A stretch of 64,000 bases of DNA from Roseomonas sp. (GTDB lineage: Bacteria > Pseudomonadota > Alphaproteobacteria > Acetobacterales > Acetobacteraceae), in NCBI GenBank assembly GCA_020249145.1, contig JADCGF010000019.1:25952-89951 (forward strand). The letters are read 5' to 3'. The notes beneath the pieces were generated by a model. That model was given only the letters and a program-made list of their open reading frames with translations. It searched no databases and was not told where the DNA came from. Shown here one piece after another: positions 1-10,084 of the stretch. The stretch's first letter is position 1, and each line of letters starts with the position of its first letter. Made by a program: the position numbers and the translations under genes.

Positions 1-264
1 AGCAATCCCGGCGACCTGCGCTTCGGTCAGCCCCAATTCGCGGAGATTGCGATAGGAGAGCAGCCGCATGCCGTGGCAGGCCGCGCAGACTTCCTTGTAA
101 ACCTGGAAGCCGCGCTGCGCGCTCGCGCGATCATAAGTGCCGAAAATCCCATCAAAGGAGAATTTCCGATCCGGTATGGGGATGGCTTCCCCCGCCGCAT
201 GGGCAGGGGCAGCGGCGAATAGGCCAATAGCCAGGGCGAGGGCCTTGAAGGAAACACGCAACAT
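1..264 (-). CDS. petC: Cytochrome c1 of the bc1 complex (partial, N-terminal 88 residues)
   Basis: This is the N-terminal part of cytochrome c1, the membrane-anchored c-type cytochrome that passes electrons from the Rieske protein to soluble cytochrome c. The visible 88 codons begin with a hydrophobic Sec-type signal ending in APAHA (about residues 5-23). A covalent heme-binding CAACH follows at about residues 60-64. The gene runs off the left edge, so the methionine ligand and C-terminal anchor are not seen. The start at 264 lies 2 bases after the cytochrome b stop, which fits the third gene of a petABC operon. Identification rests on the heme motif and on position. Confidence 0.93.
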   Translation of the reverse strand, partial: MLRVSFKALALAIGLFAAAPAHAAGEAIPIPDRKFSFDGIFGTYDRASAQRGFQVYKEVCAACHGMRLLSYRNLRELGLTEAQVAGIA

Positions 265-266
265 GA

Positions 267-1535
267 TCAGGCCTTCTCCATCGGCTTGGCTGCCGCGCCC
301 ATGGGCAACGGCCCCCCACCCAGAACGGGGCGGGATATACTCTCAGGTAGCGGCAAGGGCCGCTCAAACTTCGCCAGCAGCGGCAGGATCACCAGGAAAT
401 AGGCGAAGTAATAGGCAGTCGCGATCTGCGCGATCAGCACATAGGTGCCTTCCGCCGGCTTCGCACCAACCCAGAGCAGCACAAGGAAATTGGCCGTCCA
501 GAGCAGGAAGAACAAACGCGCCAGCGGGCGGAAGCGCATGGACCGCACCGGAGAACGATCGAGCCAAGGGAGCACGAACCAAATCAGGATCGAACCGAAC
601 ATCAGCAGCACGCCGCCAAGCTTGTCCGGCACCGCGCGCAGGATCGCGTAATAGGGCAGGAAGTACCATTCCGGCACGATATGCGGCGGTGTCACCAGCG
701 GATTGGCCGGGATATAGTTGTCCGGATGGCCCAGGTAATTCGGCGCGAAGAAGACCAGCACGGCAAAGACGATGAAATACACCACCAAGCCCACGCTATC
801 CTTCGCCGTGTAATACGGGTGGAAGGGCAGGGTATCCTGCGGGCCCTTCGGCTCAACACCAAGCGGGTTATTTGACCCCGTGATGTGCAGCGCGGCCACA
901 TGCAGGAAGACCACGCCCAAAATCACGAAGGGCAGCAGGTAGTGCAAGCTGAAGAAGCGGTTGAGGGTGGGATTGTCCACGCTGAAACCGCCCCACAGCA
1001 ATTCAACGATGTAATTGCCCACCACCGGGAAGGCGCTGAACAAATTGGTGATGACGGTCGCACCCCAGAAGGACATCTGGCCCCAAGGCAGCACATAGCC
1101 CATGAAGGCAGTTGCCATCATCAGCAGGAAGATCACCACGCCCAGAATCCACAGCAATTCGCGCGGCGCCTTGTAGGAGCCGTAATACATGCCGCGGAAG
1201 ATGTGGATATAAACCACAATGAAGAACATGCTGGCGCCGTTCATATGGACATAACGGATCAGCCAGCCGAAATTCACATCCCGCATGATGCGTTCGACAC
1301 TGTCGAAGGCAAGGCCGGTATGCGCGGCGTAATGCATGGACAGGAAAATGCCCGTCGCGATCATGATCATCAGCGTGACCATGGCCAGCGCACCGAAATT
1401 CCAGAAATAGTTGAAATTCTTCGGCGTTGGGAAGGTTCCGTATTCCTTCTGCATCATGGTGAACACCGGCAAGCGCTGGTCTATCCAGCGCACCACCGGA
1501 TTCTTGAATTCGCTATTGTGCAAGCCGATTGACAT
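267..1535 (-). CDS. petB: Cytochrome b of the ubiquinol-cytochrome c reductase complex
   Basis: This integral membrane subunit of complex III binds hemes bL and bH and holds both quinone sites. The 422-residue length fits a bacterial cytochrome b. Paired heme-ligand histidines are visible in two helices: RYVHMNG with VVYIHIFRG, and SLHYLLP with FLHVAALH. The Qo-site signature [13 protein letters not shown] is intact. The C-terminal 40 residues are polar and proline-rich. The gene sits 12 bases after the Rieske gene and just before cytochrome c1, the standard operon order. No other function is plausible. Confidence 0.98.
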   Translation of the reverse strand: MSIGLHNSEFKNPVVRWIDQRLPVFTMMQKEYGTFPTPKNFNYFWNFGALAMVTLMIMIATGIFLSMHYAAHTGLAFDSVERIMRDVNFGWLIRYVHMNGASMFFIVVYIHIFRGMYYGSYKAPRELLWILGVVIFLLMMATAFMGYVLPWGQMSFWGATVITNLFSAFPVVGNYIVELLWGGFSVDNPTLNRFFSLHYLLPFVILGVVFLHVAALHITGSNNPLGVEPKGPQDTLPFHPYYTAKDSVGLVVYFIVFAVLVFFAPNYLGHPDNYIPANPLVTPPHIVPEWYFLPYYAILRAVPDKLGGVLLMFGSILIWFVLPWLDRSPVRSMRFRPLARLFFLLWTANFLVLLWVGAKPAEGTYVLIAQIATAYYFAYFLVILPLLAKFERPLPLPESISRPVLGGGPLPMGAAAKPMEKA

Positions 1536-1547
1536 GTTTTTCTATCC

Positions 1548-2090
1548 TCAACCGATTCTGATCTTGGTGTCGGATGTGAAGGCGTATTGCGGAACGTCAA
1601 GGTTCCGGGGCGCCGGTCCTTTGCGAATTCTGCCGGATGTGTCGTAATGGCTGCCGTGGCAGGGGCAGAACCAGCCGCCATATTCACCGCGCGTATCGGT
1701 GGCCCTTTGGCCACTCGGCACGCAGCCCAAATGGGTGCAGATGCCAATCAGCACCAGCCATTGCTCCCGCTGGACGCGGGATTGGTCGGTCGCAGGATCA
1801 GGCAGGGCATTCACCGCCACCGCACGCGCTTCCTCAATTTCCTTGGGCGTGCGGCTGCGCACAAAAACCGGCTTGCCGCGCCACATCACGGTCACTGCCT
1901 GGCCTTCCGTGATCGGCGCCAGATCAACATCGGTGGTCGCCAGCGCCAGCGTATCCCTCGCCGGCTGAAGCGATGCAATGAAGGGCCAGGCAATGGCACC
2001 CACACCCACAGCGGCAAAAGCGCCGGTTGCCAGCATCAGAAAATCACGACGGGGCGCCCCGTCGGTCGCCACGTGTCCGGTATCAGCCAT
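1548..2090 (-). CDS. petA: Rieske iron-sulfur subunit of the bc1 complex
   Basis: This is the 2Fe-2S Rieske subunit, which takes the first electron from ubiquinol at the Qo site. The cluster-binding boxes are CTHLGC and CPCHGSHYD near the C-terminus. The N-terminus has a twin-arginine motif (APRRDFLML) ahead of a single membrane helix, as expected for a Tat-exported Rieske protein. The frame is open further upstream, but the start at 2090 gives 180 residues and places an AAGGGG Shine-Dalgarno about 9 bases upstream; an in-frame ATG at 2099 is the alternative. First gene of petABC, divergent from hemF, so the operon promoter lies in 2091-2289. Confidence 0.96.
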   Translation of the reverse strand: MADTGHVATDGAPRRDFLMLATGAFAAVGVGAIAWPFIASLQPARDTLALATTDVDLAPITEGQAVTVMWRGKPVFVRSRTPKEIEEARAVAVNALPDPATDQSRVQREQWLVLIGICTHLGCVPSGQRATDTRGEYGGWFCPCHGSHYDTSGRIRKGPAPRNLDVPQYAFTSDTKIRIG

Positions 2091-2289
2091 CCTCAACATC
2101 CCCTTGCGGCGGGCGCCCCCTCTTGCCGAGGGCTCCGCTTCGCCGCACGATTTAGGTTCGCACCCAAAAGGTGCAATGCTCATCATGAAACAGCGGTACC
2201 GAGAACCGGACCCGCCAGGAAACGGGGTCTTATAGAAGGACGGTTTGCAAGGTGTAAATGCGCCCCGGTGTAACATTTGGAAGTCTGAC

Positions 2290-3183
2290 ATGGAAAAAAC
2301 CGCCGTCGGCCCTCAGGGCCATCCTTTTGTCGCCCCAGCCCGCGCCTGGTTTGAGGAATTGCGGGACCGGCTTTGCGCCGCCTTTGAAGCGATTGAGGAT
2401 GATTTGGCCCAAGGCCCCCATACCGGCCTGCCGCCGGGGCGATTCGCCCGTACCGCCTGGGAAAGGCCGGAAGGCGGCGGCGGGGTCATGTCCGTCATGA
2501 AGGGGCGCGTTTTTGAAAAGGTGGGGGTGAATGTCTCCACGGTGTTTGGCGAATTCTCCCCCGAATTCCGCAAGCAAATTCCGGGCGCCGAGGAAGACCC
2601 GCGCTTTCTGGCGACAGGTGTGTCCCTGGTGGCACATATGCAAAGCCCGCGCGTGCCGGCGGCCCATATGAATACGCGCTTCATCGTGACCCGGAATGCC
2701 TGGTTCGGCGGCGGGGGGGATATCACGCCCATGAAGCCCGAAGCGCCGGAAGCCCAGGCGGATGCGGCGGATTTCCATGCGGCCTTCAAGGGCGCCTGCG
2801 ACAAGCATGATGAGACCTATTACCCGCGCTTCAAGAAATGGTGCGATGAGTATTTCTTTCTGCCCCATCGCGGCGAACCGCGCGGGCTTGGCGGCATATT
2901 CTATGATTGGCTGGGTGATCGCACGCCGGGCAAGGGGACCCACGCGGATTTCACCTTCACCCGCGATGTCGGGCTGGCCTTCCTGCAAGCCTATCCCGCC
3001 ATTATCCGCAAACGCATGCATGAAGCCTGGACCGAGGCTGAGCGCGAACACCAGCTGATCCGCCGCGGGCGCTATGTGGAATTCAACCTGCTGCATGACC
3101 GCGGCACGATTTTCGGCCTGAAAACCGGGGGCAATGTGGAAGCCATTCTGATGTCCATGCCGCCGACGGTGAAGTGGCCTTAG
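2290..3183 (+). CDS. hemF: Oxygen-dependent coproporphyrinogen III oxidase
   Basis: HemF decarboxylates coproporphyrinogen III to protoporphyrinogen IX in the cytoplasm using O2, a late step of heme synthesis. The 297-residue length is usual for the family. The family signature is clear in the middle ([15 protein letters not shown] followed by [10 protein letters not shown]), and HMNTRFIV plus [11 protein letters not shown] form the conserved core. The start at 2290 was chosen over an open upstream extension because the extension has no family character. It is divergent from the bc1 operon, which needs heme, so a shared regulatory region is plausible. The oxygen-dependent form implies an aerobic lifestyle. 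Confidence 0.97.
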   Translation: MEKTAVGPQGHPFVAPARAWFEELRDRLCAAFEAIEDDLAQGPHTGLPPGRFARTAWERPEGGGGVMSVMKGRVFEKVGVNVSTVFGEFSPEFRKQIPGAEEDPRFLATGVSLVAHMQSPRVPAAHMNTRFIVTRNAWFGGGGDITPMKPEAPEAQADAADFHAAFKGACDKHDETYYPRFKKWCDEYFFLPHRGEPRGLGGIFYDWLGDRTPGKGTHADFTFTRDVGLAFLQAYPAIIRKRMHEAWTEAEREHQLIRRGRYVEFNLLHDRGTIFGLKTGGNVEAILMSMPPTVKWP

Positions 3184-3375
3184 GGCGCTTTATTGTGGCG
3201 ATCAAAGGTCGGTCGAGGTCAGTTAAACTCCAGACCCTACCGCAGCGAAAAATCATCAAAAAATTGCCGGAGGACATGGCATTTGGTAGCGAGTGCTTAG
3301 GCTTGCGCATCGCCGGAAAGCCCGAACCTTGACTCGCTTGCCGTACTCACAGCCCACCCGCAAGGAGAACCCAGC

Positions 3376-4806
3376 ATGGATACCCGCAAGGTTGATGTCG
3401 CGATCATCGGTGCCGGCACCGCCGGCTTGAATGCGCGGCGCGAGGTTGAAAAACAGGGCGGGCGCCCGCTGATGATCGAGGGTGGCGCCTATGGCACAAC
3501 CTGCGCACGCGTGGGCTGCATGCCCTCCAAGCTGCTGATCGCCGCGGCCGAGGCGGCCCATGTGATCACAGGCGCGGCGCAATTTGGCCTGCCCGCGACC
3601 GCCCGCATTGACGGGGCGGCGGTGATGGCCCGGGTGCAGCGGGAGCGCGATCGTTTCGTTGGTTTCGTCGTCGCGGGGACTGAGGCGATCCCGCCAGACC
3701 AGCGGCTGCTTGGCCGGGCGCGCTTCACTGGCCCTACCACGCTTGAGGTGGATGATCACACGCGGGTTGAAGCGCGTGCGGTGGTCGTGGCCACCGGCAG
3801 CGCGCCCTTCCTGCCGCCGCCTTTTGACACGGTGGCCGAGCATGTGCTGACCAGCGACACGGTCTTTGAATTGCCTGACCTGCCGGAAAGCCTCGCGGTT
3901 ATTGGCACCGGCGTCATTGCGCTGGAGCTTGGCCAGGCCATGCATCGGCTGGGTGTGCGGGTTGCCTTCTTTTCGCCTTTCGACGCAGTCGGGCCACTTA
4001 CCGATCCCGAGGTTGCCCAAGTGGCGCGGCGGGATCTTGCGACTGAGCTGGACCTGCGGCTTGGGACCGCGATGCTGGCCGCGACGCCTGCCGCCAGTGG
4101 CCTGACGCTGCGCTGGCGGGAAGCCGATGGCACTGAGAGGGACGAAATTTTCACCCATGTCCTGGTCGCCGCTGGTCGGCGCCCGAACATCGCGGGCCTC
4201 GGGCTGGAGGCGACCGGTCTGACGCTGGATCAGGCGGGGCTGCCCGTGATTGATCCTCAGACGGCGCAATGTGGGGATGGGCCGATCTTCTTCGCCGGCG
4301 ATGTGGCGGGCCATATCCCCCTGTTGCATGAGGCATCGGACGAGGGGCGGATTGCCGGCGCGAATGCCGTGGCATGGCCTGGGGTACAGCGTGCGACGCG
4401 CCGGGTGCCGCTCGCCATCGCTTTCACCGATCCGCAAATGGCCATGATCGGCCTGCATTATGATCAGCTTCCCGCCGGGGCCCATGCCATTGGCCAGGTC
4501 TCCTTTGAAAATCAGGGCCGTGCCCGCGTGATGGGGCGCAATCAGGGCTTACTGCGCGTTTATGCCAATGCGCGCGACTGTACGCTGCTTGGTGCGGAGA
4601 TGTTCGGCCCGGCGGCGGAGCATATGGCGCATCTGCTCGCCTGGTCCGTGCAGCAGCGGATGACCGTGCCACAGGCACTTTCGATGCCCTTCTATCACCC
4701 CGTGCTTGAGGAAGGGCTGCGCACTGCTTTGCGCGATCTGGCCGCCAAGCTGCGTGTGCTCGGCCAATGCCGGCCTGAGGATATGGGGGATGCGCCCGGG
4801 AGCTGA
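3376..4806 (+). CDS. Dihydrolipoamide dehydrogenase-like FAD/NAD disulfide oxidoreductase
   Basis: This is a class I pyridine nucleotide-disulfide oxidoreductase of 476 residues. An FAD-binding GAGTAG lies near residues 12-17. The redox disulfide is CARVGC at residues 43-48. A second Rossmann motif (VIGTGVIALELG) binds NAD(P), and the dimerisation domain ends with the catalytic HPVLEE dyad. The residues needed for disulfide chemistry are therefore present. The start has a strong AAGGAG site 8-10 bases upstream. No E1/E2 dehydrogenase genes are adjacent, so the partner protein is unknown. The 192-base gap before it contains an 18-codon ORF (3276-3332) with a GGAGG site, which could be a leader peptide or chance. 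Confidence 0.85.
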   Translation: MDTRKVDVAIIGAGTAGLNARREVEKQGGRPLMIEGGAYGTTCARVGCMPSKLLIAAAEAAHVITGAAQFGLPATARIDGAAVMARVQRERDRFVGFVVAGTEAIPPDQRLLGRARFTGPTTLEVDDHTRVEARAVVVATGSAPFLPPPFDTVAEHVLTSDTVFELPDLPESLAVIGTGVIALELGQAMHRLGVRVAFFSPFDAVGPLTDPEVAQVARRDLATELDLRLGTAMLAATPAASGLTLRWREADGTERDEIFTHVLVAAGRRPNIAGLGLEATGLTLDQAGLPVIDPQTAQCGDGPIFFAGDVAGHIPLLHEASDEGRIAGANAVAWPGVQRATRRVPLAIAFTDPQMAMIGLHYDQLPAGAHAIGQVSFENQGRARVMGRNQGLLRVYANARDCTLLGAEMFGPAAEHMAHLLAWSVQQRMTVPQALSMPFYHPVLEEGLRTALRDLAAKLRVLGQCRPEDMGDAPGS

Positions 4807-4873
4807 GGTGCATCGTTTCGGCACAGCACTCGATCATGTCAATGCGGCGGGCGGTGAATTTGCCGAGCTTCGG

Positions 4874-6190
4874 TCACGCCTTTCGCTTGCGCGGCCAGCA
4901 CAGCAAAGCCGACACCGGCAATAGCCACATGATCCGCGCGCCATAGCGCGGATGCGGCGCGGAAAGCCCGCCGCAGATCAGCGCATTGCCCAGCACCGCC
5001 GCCAGCAGGAATAGCGCGAATGCAAGTGCATGCCCCTGCCCGCGCCAGCCCACCCAGACCAGCAATGGCAGCGCCAATACCACCACCAGCAGATGGAATG
5101 GATTGAACGGCATCAGCGCATCCTTCAGCACGCCTTGTGTCTGCCGCGCCTGATCGAAAGCCGCCAATTCATGGGCCGAAAAACCCTGTTCGATACGCGG
5201 GCGCACCGCCATCGCGAAGTGCGCATTGTCCAAGGTGTCGCCTATGCCGAAACTGCCAAGCTGCGCCAGCATATTCCCGGCCATCGCGCGGGCCACACCA
5301 AGTGGGTCAGCGCGGAGTGTCTCAGCCACAATCTGCCCCGCTTCCGGCGCCAGCTTCATGCCACCCAGAAAGCGCGGCGCCCCTGTCGCATCGCGGTTCA
5401 CCGGGCTATCCGGCGCCCAGAGGAAATCATTGGCCGGCATGGGCAGCAGATCCGTGAAGGCGCAAAGATACCAGCCCGCATCAGGGCAGCGCGCCTTCAG
5501 CACCGCGCTTGCCGGGCCATCTTCCTGCAAACGCGCCAGCATAAAAACCGAGCCATAGGGTGAAAGCGCAACACGCCCATGGCCGATGGCATTGGTGGCA
5601 AGCAGCGCGGCCACGGCAATCACCACCGGCAGCACCATCGCCAAAAGCCGCACCGGCATACGCCACAAGCGCAGCAGCAGCGCGACAACACATAACCCAA
5701 GCGCCAGCGGCAAATGCGCAAGGTGTGCCGCAATACCGAGTGCCACCAGCGCCACCAGATAGCCTCGTTCAAAGCGTGTCAGCGCACCACCACCAAAGCC
5801 CAGCAGGAACAAGCCCAAGACAACAATCGGCGCGAAAACATCAGGCATCAGCAGCGCGGCGCTGAAGGGGGCCGCGGTTGCCAGTGCGGCAAAGGCGCAA
5901 AGCCCGATATGCCAAAGCGGCTTCGCATCGCCGCGCATCACACGCTGCGTCAGCCACAACAGATGGGACAGGATCAGGCCCTGCGCGATCACTGGCCCCC
6001 AAAGGCTGATGCGCCAATGAAAGGCATGCAGGAATGGCCCATAGATAAAAGGCTTGTCCCACAACATCAGCGGCCCGAGCGTTTGATGCAGAAAGCCGCC
6101 GCTATCGCTGAACAGCAGCGGGTAACCGTTGAAGAAGGCGGGCCAGATCAACAATAAGGCCCCGGTCAATACCGCCGCGCCGACCCTCAC
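4874..6190 (-). CDS. Multi-spanning membrane protein, glycosyltransferase-C-like, function unknown
   Basis: I do not recognise a specific family. The 438-residue protein has roughly ten hydrophobic segments, an early acidic loop after the first helix (LLFSDSGGF) and a late PHPRYGARIMWLLP segment. A polar loop after the first helices and a late arginine-rich loop before the last helix recall GT-C glycosyltransferases, but this is only a resemblance. It ends in a basic PRKRKA tail. The start codon overlaps the moaE stop by 4 bases, so it is probably co-translated with moaDE. No link to molybdopterin synthesis is known. Confidence 0.75.
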   Translation of the reverse strand: MRVGAAVLTGALLLIWPAFFNGYPLLFSDSGGFLHQTLGPLMLWDKPFIYGPFLHAFHWRISLWGPVIAQGLILSHLLWLTQRVMRGDAKPLWHIGLCAFAALATAAPFSAALLMPDVFAPIVVLGLFLLGFGGGALTRFERGYLVALVALGIAAHLAHLPLALGLCVVALLLRLWRMPVRLLAMVLPVVIAVAALLATNAIGHGRVALSPYGSVFMLARLQEDGPASAVLKARCPDAGWYLCAFTDLLPMPANDFLWAPDSPVNRDATGAPRFLGGMKLAPEAGQIVAETLRADPLGVARAMAGNMLAQLGSFGIGDTLDNAHFAMAVRPRIEQGFSAHELAAFDQARQTQGVLKDALMPFNPFHLLVVVLALPLLVWVGWRGQGHALAFALFLLAAVLGNALICGGLSAPHPRYGARIMWLLPVSALLCWPRKRKA

Positions 6191-6645
6191 CCCTGTTTCG
6201 CCGACCAGCGCGCAGCGGCGGCGTCATCCTCATCCTTTGCAGCCACCCAGCGCGCCGCGCCATCCGCAAATTCCTCGCGCTTCCAGAAGGGCGCCTTAGT
6301 CTTGAGCCAATCAATCAGAAAAGCGCAGGCTTCCAGCGCGGCGGCACGATGCGCAGAAGCTGTCAGCACCAGCACAATCGGCTCTCCGGGCAATATCCGG
6401 CCCATGCGATGGATCACGGTGCAGCCAGTCAGCGGCCAGCGCGCCTCAGCCTCGGCGGCGATGCGGCCAAGGGCGCGTTCCGTCATGCCGGGATAATGTT
6501 CCAGCACCAGCGCGCTCAGGCCATCATCGCCACGGCAGACGCCCAAAAAGCTGGCCACACCACCAACATCAATCCGGCCCGCGGTCAGCGCCGCGCTTTC
6601 CGCCGCCATGTCAAACAGCGCTTCCTGCACCAGAATGCGCGCCAT
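6187..6645 (-). CDS. moaE: Molybdopterin synthase catalytic subunit
   Basis: MoaE forms a heterotetramer with MoaD and inserts the dithiolene sulfurs into precursor Z to make molybdopterin. The 152-residue protein has the family features: an early GGVASFLGVCR, then HRMGRILPGE, and the lysine-rich catalytic stretch LKTKAPFWKRE where the active-site lysines lie. It is 3 bases downstream of moaD and overlaps the next gene by 4 bases. The rest of the cofactor pathway (moaA, moaC, moeA) is not in the window. Confidence 0.96.
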   Translation of the reverse strand: MARILVQEALFDMAAESAALTAGRIDVGGVASFLGVCRGDDGLSALVLEHYPGMTERALGRIAAEAEARWPLTGCTVIHRMGRILPGEPIVLVLTASAHRAAALEACAFLIDWLKTKAPFWKREEFADGAARWVAAKDEDDAAAARWSAKQG

Positions 6646-6648
6646 GGC

Positions 6649-6900
6649 TCAGCCCCCGGTCACGGGCGGGAAGAAGGCAATCTCATCGCCGGCGGCCACG
6701 GGATGATCCGGGGTGGCGAAATCCTGATTGACGGCAGCGCGCACCTGCTTGGCATCGGCGAAGGCCGCCGCATGGCCGGGGCTGCGGGTCGCGAGCCAAT
6801 CACGCAAGCCCGCCACATCGCGCACCTCGGGCGGTGGCGCCACGTCTTCTTCCGCAACGCCGATCTTTTGGCGCAGCCAGGCGAAATAAAGGACCCGCAT
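6649..6900 (-). CDS. moaD: Molybdopterin synthase sulfur-carrier subunit
   Basis: MoaD is the small ubiquitin-fold partner of MoaE; its C-terminal glycine is adenylated and then converted to a thiocarboxylate. The protein has 83 residues and ends in the required GG (FFPPVTGG), preceded by the typical AAGDEIAFFPPV. The first strand MRVLYFAWLR also fits the family. It is directly upstream of moaE and 6 bases downstream of a lipoprotein gene, in the same leftward block as pgsA and uvrC. Confidence 0.95.
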   Translation of the reverse strand: MRVLYFAWLRQKIGVAEEDVAPPPEVRDVAGLRDWLATRSPGHAAAFADAKQVRAAVNQDFATPDHPVAAGDEIAFFPPVTGG

Positions 6901-6906
6901 GGCGTT

Positions 6907-7476
6907 TCAGCGCGGTGTGGGCACCGAGGTGATGCGCCCGCCCGGCCCGATAATCGTGGTGGTGCCGCCATCACGCACTGCTATGCCGCCGCCCGCCGTG
7001 CCGGGCTGGTTGAAGACCTGCGTGCGGTCATTGCCGCCGGCGACAATCCCGGCTGGCTGGCCAGGCGTGGCGGGAATCACGCTGCCTTCAACCCGCGGGG
7101 GCGGCGCGGATGGCATGGCGGAAGGTGTTGCGGCCGGCGGCGAAGGCGCACGCGGCGGCACGGATGCCATGGGCGGTGGGGTAGAACTGCTGGCACGCGG
7201 TGTCACGCGCAACGGCGGCGGTGGCGGGGGCAGACGCAGCGCATCATCCGGCGTCATTTGCGTGGCGGGCGTCGCGGGCGCGCGCATCGCCGCATAATCC
7301 AGATTTTCCGTGCGCAACACTTCAGCGCTTGTGTCCCCGCTGGTCACGCGCCGCAGCGTCAGGCTATCCACGGAAGGGATGGCAGCATTCCGACTGGTAT
7401 TCCAGCTTGGCTGCCAATTCGGCCCACAGCCCTGCAGCGCCAGCATTCCCCCAATCAGCAAAACAGAATGTCGCAT
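6907..7476 (-). CDS. Proline-rich putative lipoprotein
   Basis: No family was recognised. The start at 7476 gives a short hydrophobic signal ending in ALQGC, a lipobox with the modified cysteine at residue 17. The mature part (about 170 residues) is dominated by a low-complexity Pro/Ala/Ser stretch in the middle, including a run of seven prolines, and a glycine-rich C-terminus. This looks like an extended, surface- or periplasm-exposed linker rather than an enzyme. It lies between pgsA and moaD on the same strand. The composition makes homology assignments unreliable. Confidence 0.7.
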   Translation of the reverse strand: MRHSVLLIGGMLALQGCGPNWQPSWNTSRNAAIPSVDSLTLRRVTSGDTSAEVLRTENLDYAAMRAPATPATQMTPDDALRLPPPPPPLRVTPRASSSTPPPMASVPPRAPSPPAATPSAMPSAPPPRVEGSVIPATPGQPAGIVAGGNDRTQVFNQPGTAGGGIAVRDGGTTTIIGPGGRITSVPTPR

Positions 7477-7526
7477 GGCTTTCCCCGCCTCTTTCTTGCT
7501 TAAGATGCGCTGCCCAGGGTTGAGAC

Positions 7527-8144
7527 TCAAGACTGCCCTGGCGGTTTCACCGATTCATCGCGCCTGGAAGGCGTTTCCGCCTGCACGAGGCTCAGCCCCG
7601 CGCGCAAATAATCCCAGCCGGTAATCAGCGTCAGCACCGCCGCCGCCCAAAGCATGCCCTCGCCAATCAGCGAAACCGGCAAAAAACCAAGCCCGATCAC
7701 CGGCGCGCCGCTATCGCCCGCGAGCAAAGTGCCAAGCGCGCCCATCTGAAACCCGGTCTTCCATTTCGCGAGTGGCGTCACCGGCAGGCCGATACGCAAT
7801 TCGGCCAGGAATTCCCGCAGGCCCGAGACCAGGATTTCGCGCAGCATAATGACAATGGCGGGAAACAGCCCTGCCTCGGAAAGCCGCCCATAACCTGCCA
7901 GCAGCATCAGCGCCGCGCCAACCAAAAGCTTATCTGCAATCGGGTCCAGCATGCGGCCAAAGCCGGAAACGGCGCCGCGTTCGCGCGCGATCTTGCCATC
8001 GAAGTAATCCGTGATGGCGGCGAGCGAAAACACAATGCAGGCGGCCATATCCGCCTGCGGCGTATTGATCGAAGCCAGCACCACCAGCAGCGGTATGGCA
8101 GCGATGCGTGAAAGCGTCAGCAGATTTGGCAGGTCGGTCGGCAT
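7527..8144 (-). CDS. pgsA: CDP-diacylglycerol-glycerol-3-phosphate 3-phosphatidyltransferase
   Basis: PgsA makes phosphatidylglycerophosphate from CDP-diacylglycerol and glycerol-3-phosphate at the inner membrane. The CDP-alcohol phosphotransferase signature D-x2-D-G-x2-A-R-x8-G-x3-D-x3-D is present as DYFDGKIAR followed by GFGRMLDPIAD. Several hydrophobic helices fill the 205 residues. The start at 8144 follows an AAGGGAAGGG ribosome-binding region; the open frame upstream overlaps uvrC and is not coding. The next enzyme of phosphatidylglycerol synthesis, pgpA, is also in the window at 16.5-17.0 kb. Confidence 0.95.
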   Translation of the reverse strand: MPTDLPNLLTLSRIAAIPLLVVLASINTPQADMAACIVFSLAAITDYFDGKIARERGAVSGFGRMLDPIADKLLVGAALMLLAGYGRLSEAGLFPAIVIMLREILVSGLREFLAELRIGLPVTPLAKWKTGFQMGALGTLLAGDSGAPVIGLGFLPVSLIGEGMLWAAAVLTLITGWDYLRAGLSLVQAETPSRRDESVKPPGQS

Positions 8145-8197
8145 TTCCCTTCCCTTAACCCGGAACGCAGCCTTTTGGCACCCTTGTGCAGCAATAT

Positions 8198-10084
8198 TCA
8201 GCCAAGCGCCGCATTCGGGTGGAAATGATCGTGAATCCGCCTGGCCAAGGCGGGCCCCACACCCGGGCATGCTTCCAAATCCGCCAGCCCCGCCTGCCGC
8301 ACCCCGCGGGCCGAGCCGAAATGGTTCAGCAATTTGCGCTTCATCGCTGCCCCCACGCCCGGCACATCATCCAATTCAGACCGGGTCAGCGCCTTGGACC
8401 GCCCGGCGCGATGCGCCGAAATGGCGAAGCGATGCGCCTCATCCCGCAGGCGCTGCATATAGAACAGCACCGGGTCGCGCAGGGGTAGCTGGAAGGCTTC
8501 GCGACCCGCCATGTGGAACCATTCGCGCCCAGCATCGCGGTCCGGCCCCTTGGCCACCGCGACCAGCGGCAGATCATCCAGGCCAAGGCCCGCCATGATT
8601 TCCCGCGCGGCGGAAAGCTGGCCGCCGCCGCCATCTATCAGCACCAGATCGGGCCAATCTTCGCCGGCGCGGGCGGGGTCTTCGCGGAGCGCCCGGCCAA
8701 AGCGGCGTTCAAACACTTCGCGCATCATGGCGAAATCATCATTGGTGGCGGCGGTCTTGATGGCGAATTTCCGGTAGCCCTGCTTCATGAAGCCGGCAGG
8801 CCCCGCCACCACCATAACGCCATAGGCATTGGCGCCCTGGATGTGGCTATTGTCGTAAACCTCGATCCGATCCGGTGCGCCAGGCAGGCCGAAAAGACTT
8901 GCCGTGCCTTCCAGTAGCGCCGCCTGAGCCGTGCCTTCCGCCATGCGCCGTTCCAGGGCTTCCCGCGCATTGGTCGCGGCATGTTCCAAGGCTTCGTGTT
9001 TCTCACCGCGCTGGGGCCGGCGCAATTCCACGCGCCGCCCGGCCTTGATGGCCAAGGCTTCCGCAATCAGCGCCGCTTCGGGGGGATCGTGGGAGAGCAG
9101 CAGCAAAGGCGGCGGGAGCAAATCCTCATAAAGCTGGCCGAGGAAGGCGCCCATCACCTCCTCAGCGCTTTGGTCCTGCTTGGCGTGGCTCAGGAAAAAG
9201 GCGCGGTTGCCGTTATTGCGCCCGCCGCGGAAGAAAAATACCTGCACGCAGCTTTGCCCCGCCGCCTGATGCAAAGCGATCACATCCGCATCGCCCATGC
9301 CATCCAGATTGACGCGATCCTTGCCCTGAATATGCGTGAGCCCCCGGATACGGTCCCTAAGCGCGGCTGCGCGTTCAAATTGCAAATCAGCCGCCGCTGC
9401 TTCCATTTCTGTGGCAAGGCGCTTTTGGATGGAAGGTGTTTCGCCAGACAGGAACTGCTTCGCTTCCGCCACCAGCGCGGCGTAATCGGCTTGCGAAATG
9501 CGGTCCACGCAGGGCGCGGCGCAGCGCTTGATTTGAAACAGCAGGCAAGGCCGCGTGCGGGTATCAAAAACCGTATCCCGGCAGGATCGCAGCAGGAACA
9601 CGCGCTGAAGTGCATTGATGGTCTGGTTCACCGCCCAGACGGACGCAAAAGGCCCCCAATAGGATGCGCCCTTCCGTCTTTCCCCGCGATGCTTGGCGAT
9701 TTGCGGGAAGGGGTGATCTTCCGTGATGACCAGCCATGGATAGGATTTGTCATCCCGGAGCACGATGTTGAAACGCGGCCGGAAGCGCTTGATGAAATTG
9801 GCTTCCAAAAGCAGGGCCTCGGCCTCGGACGCGGTAGTCACCACTTCAAGCGACCGGGTTTCAAACACCATGCGCCTGAGGCGTTCCGGCAGGCGGCCAA
9901 GCTGGGTATAGGAAGCGACGCGCTTTCTGAGTGACCGCGCCTTGCCGACGTAAAGCGCCTCTCCCTTCTCATCCAGCATGCGATAGACGCCGGGGGAGGT
10001 CGGCAGCGTGGGCAGGGCCGCTTCCAGCACCGCCAGACCCTGGAAGGAGGGGCTTTCCGGGGCGGGGGGCGGCGTTTCGGTCAT
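8198..10084 (-). CDS. uvrC: UvrABC system protein C
   Basis: UvrC makes both incisions in nucleotide excision repair after UvrB loads on the lesion. The 628 residues show the full domain order. The GIY-YIG nuclease is near residues 30-60 ([20 protein letters not shown]). A Cys-containing stretch and a UVR motif ([20 protein letters not shown]) follow. Next is the RNase H-like C-terminal nuclease ([21 protein letters not shown]), and the protein ends with helix-hairpin-helix repeats ([27 protein letters not shown]). It is the first gene of the leftward block, preceded by a 285-base spacer. Confidence 0.97.
   Translation of the reverse strand: MTETPPPAPESPSFQGLAVLEAALPTLPTSPGVYRMLDEKGEALYVGKARSLRKRVASYTQLGRLPERLRRMVFETRSLEVVTTASEAEALLLEANFIKRFRPRFNIVLRDDKSYPWLVITEDHPFPQIAKHRGERRKGASYWGPFASVWAVNQTINALQRVFLLRSCRDTVFDTRTRPCLLFQIKRCAAPCVDRISQADYAALVAEAKQFLSGETPSIQKRLATEMEAAAADLQFERAAALRDRIRGLTHIQGKDRVNLDGMGDADVIALHQAAGQSCVQVFFFRGGRNNGNRAFFLSHAKQDQSAEEVMGAFLGQLYEDLLPPPLLLLSHDPPEAALIAEALAIKAGRRVELRRPQRGEKHEALEHAATNAREALERRMAEGTAQAALLEGTASLFGLPGAPDRIEVYDNSHIQGANAYGVMVVAGPAGFMKQGYRKFAIKTAATNDDFAMMREVFERRFGRALREDPARAGEDWPDLVLIDGGGGQLSAAREIMAGLGLDDLPLVAVAKGPDRDAGREWFHMAGREAFQLPLRDPVLFYMQRLRDEAHRFAISAHRAGRSKALTRSELDDVPGVGAAMKRKLLNHFGSARGVRQAGLADLEACPGVGPALARRIHDHFHPNAALG

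Noticed and set aside
885..1532. His/Gln-rich plus-strand frame opposite cytochrome b
   Set aside because: This composition is the usual antisense image of a membrane-protein gene.
3256..4485. 409-codon minus-strand frame opposite the disulfide oxidoreductase
   Set aside because: The plus-strand gene has all catalytic motifs; the antisense product has none.
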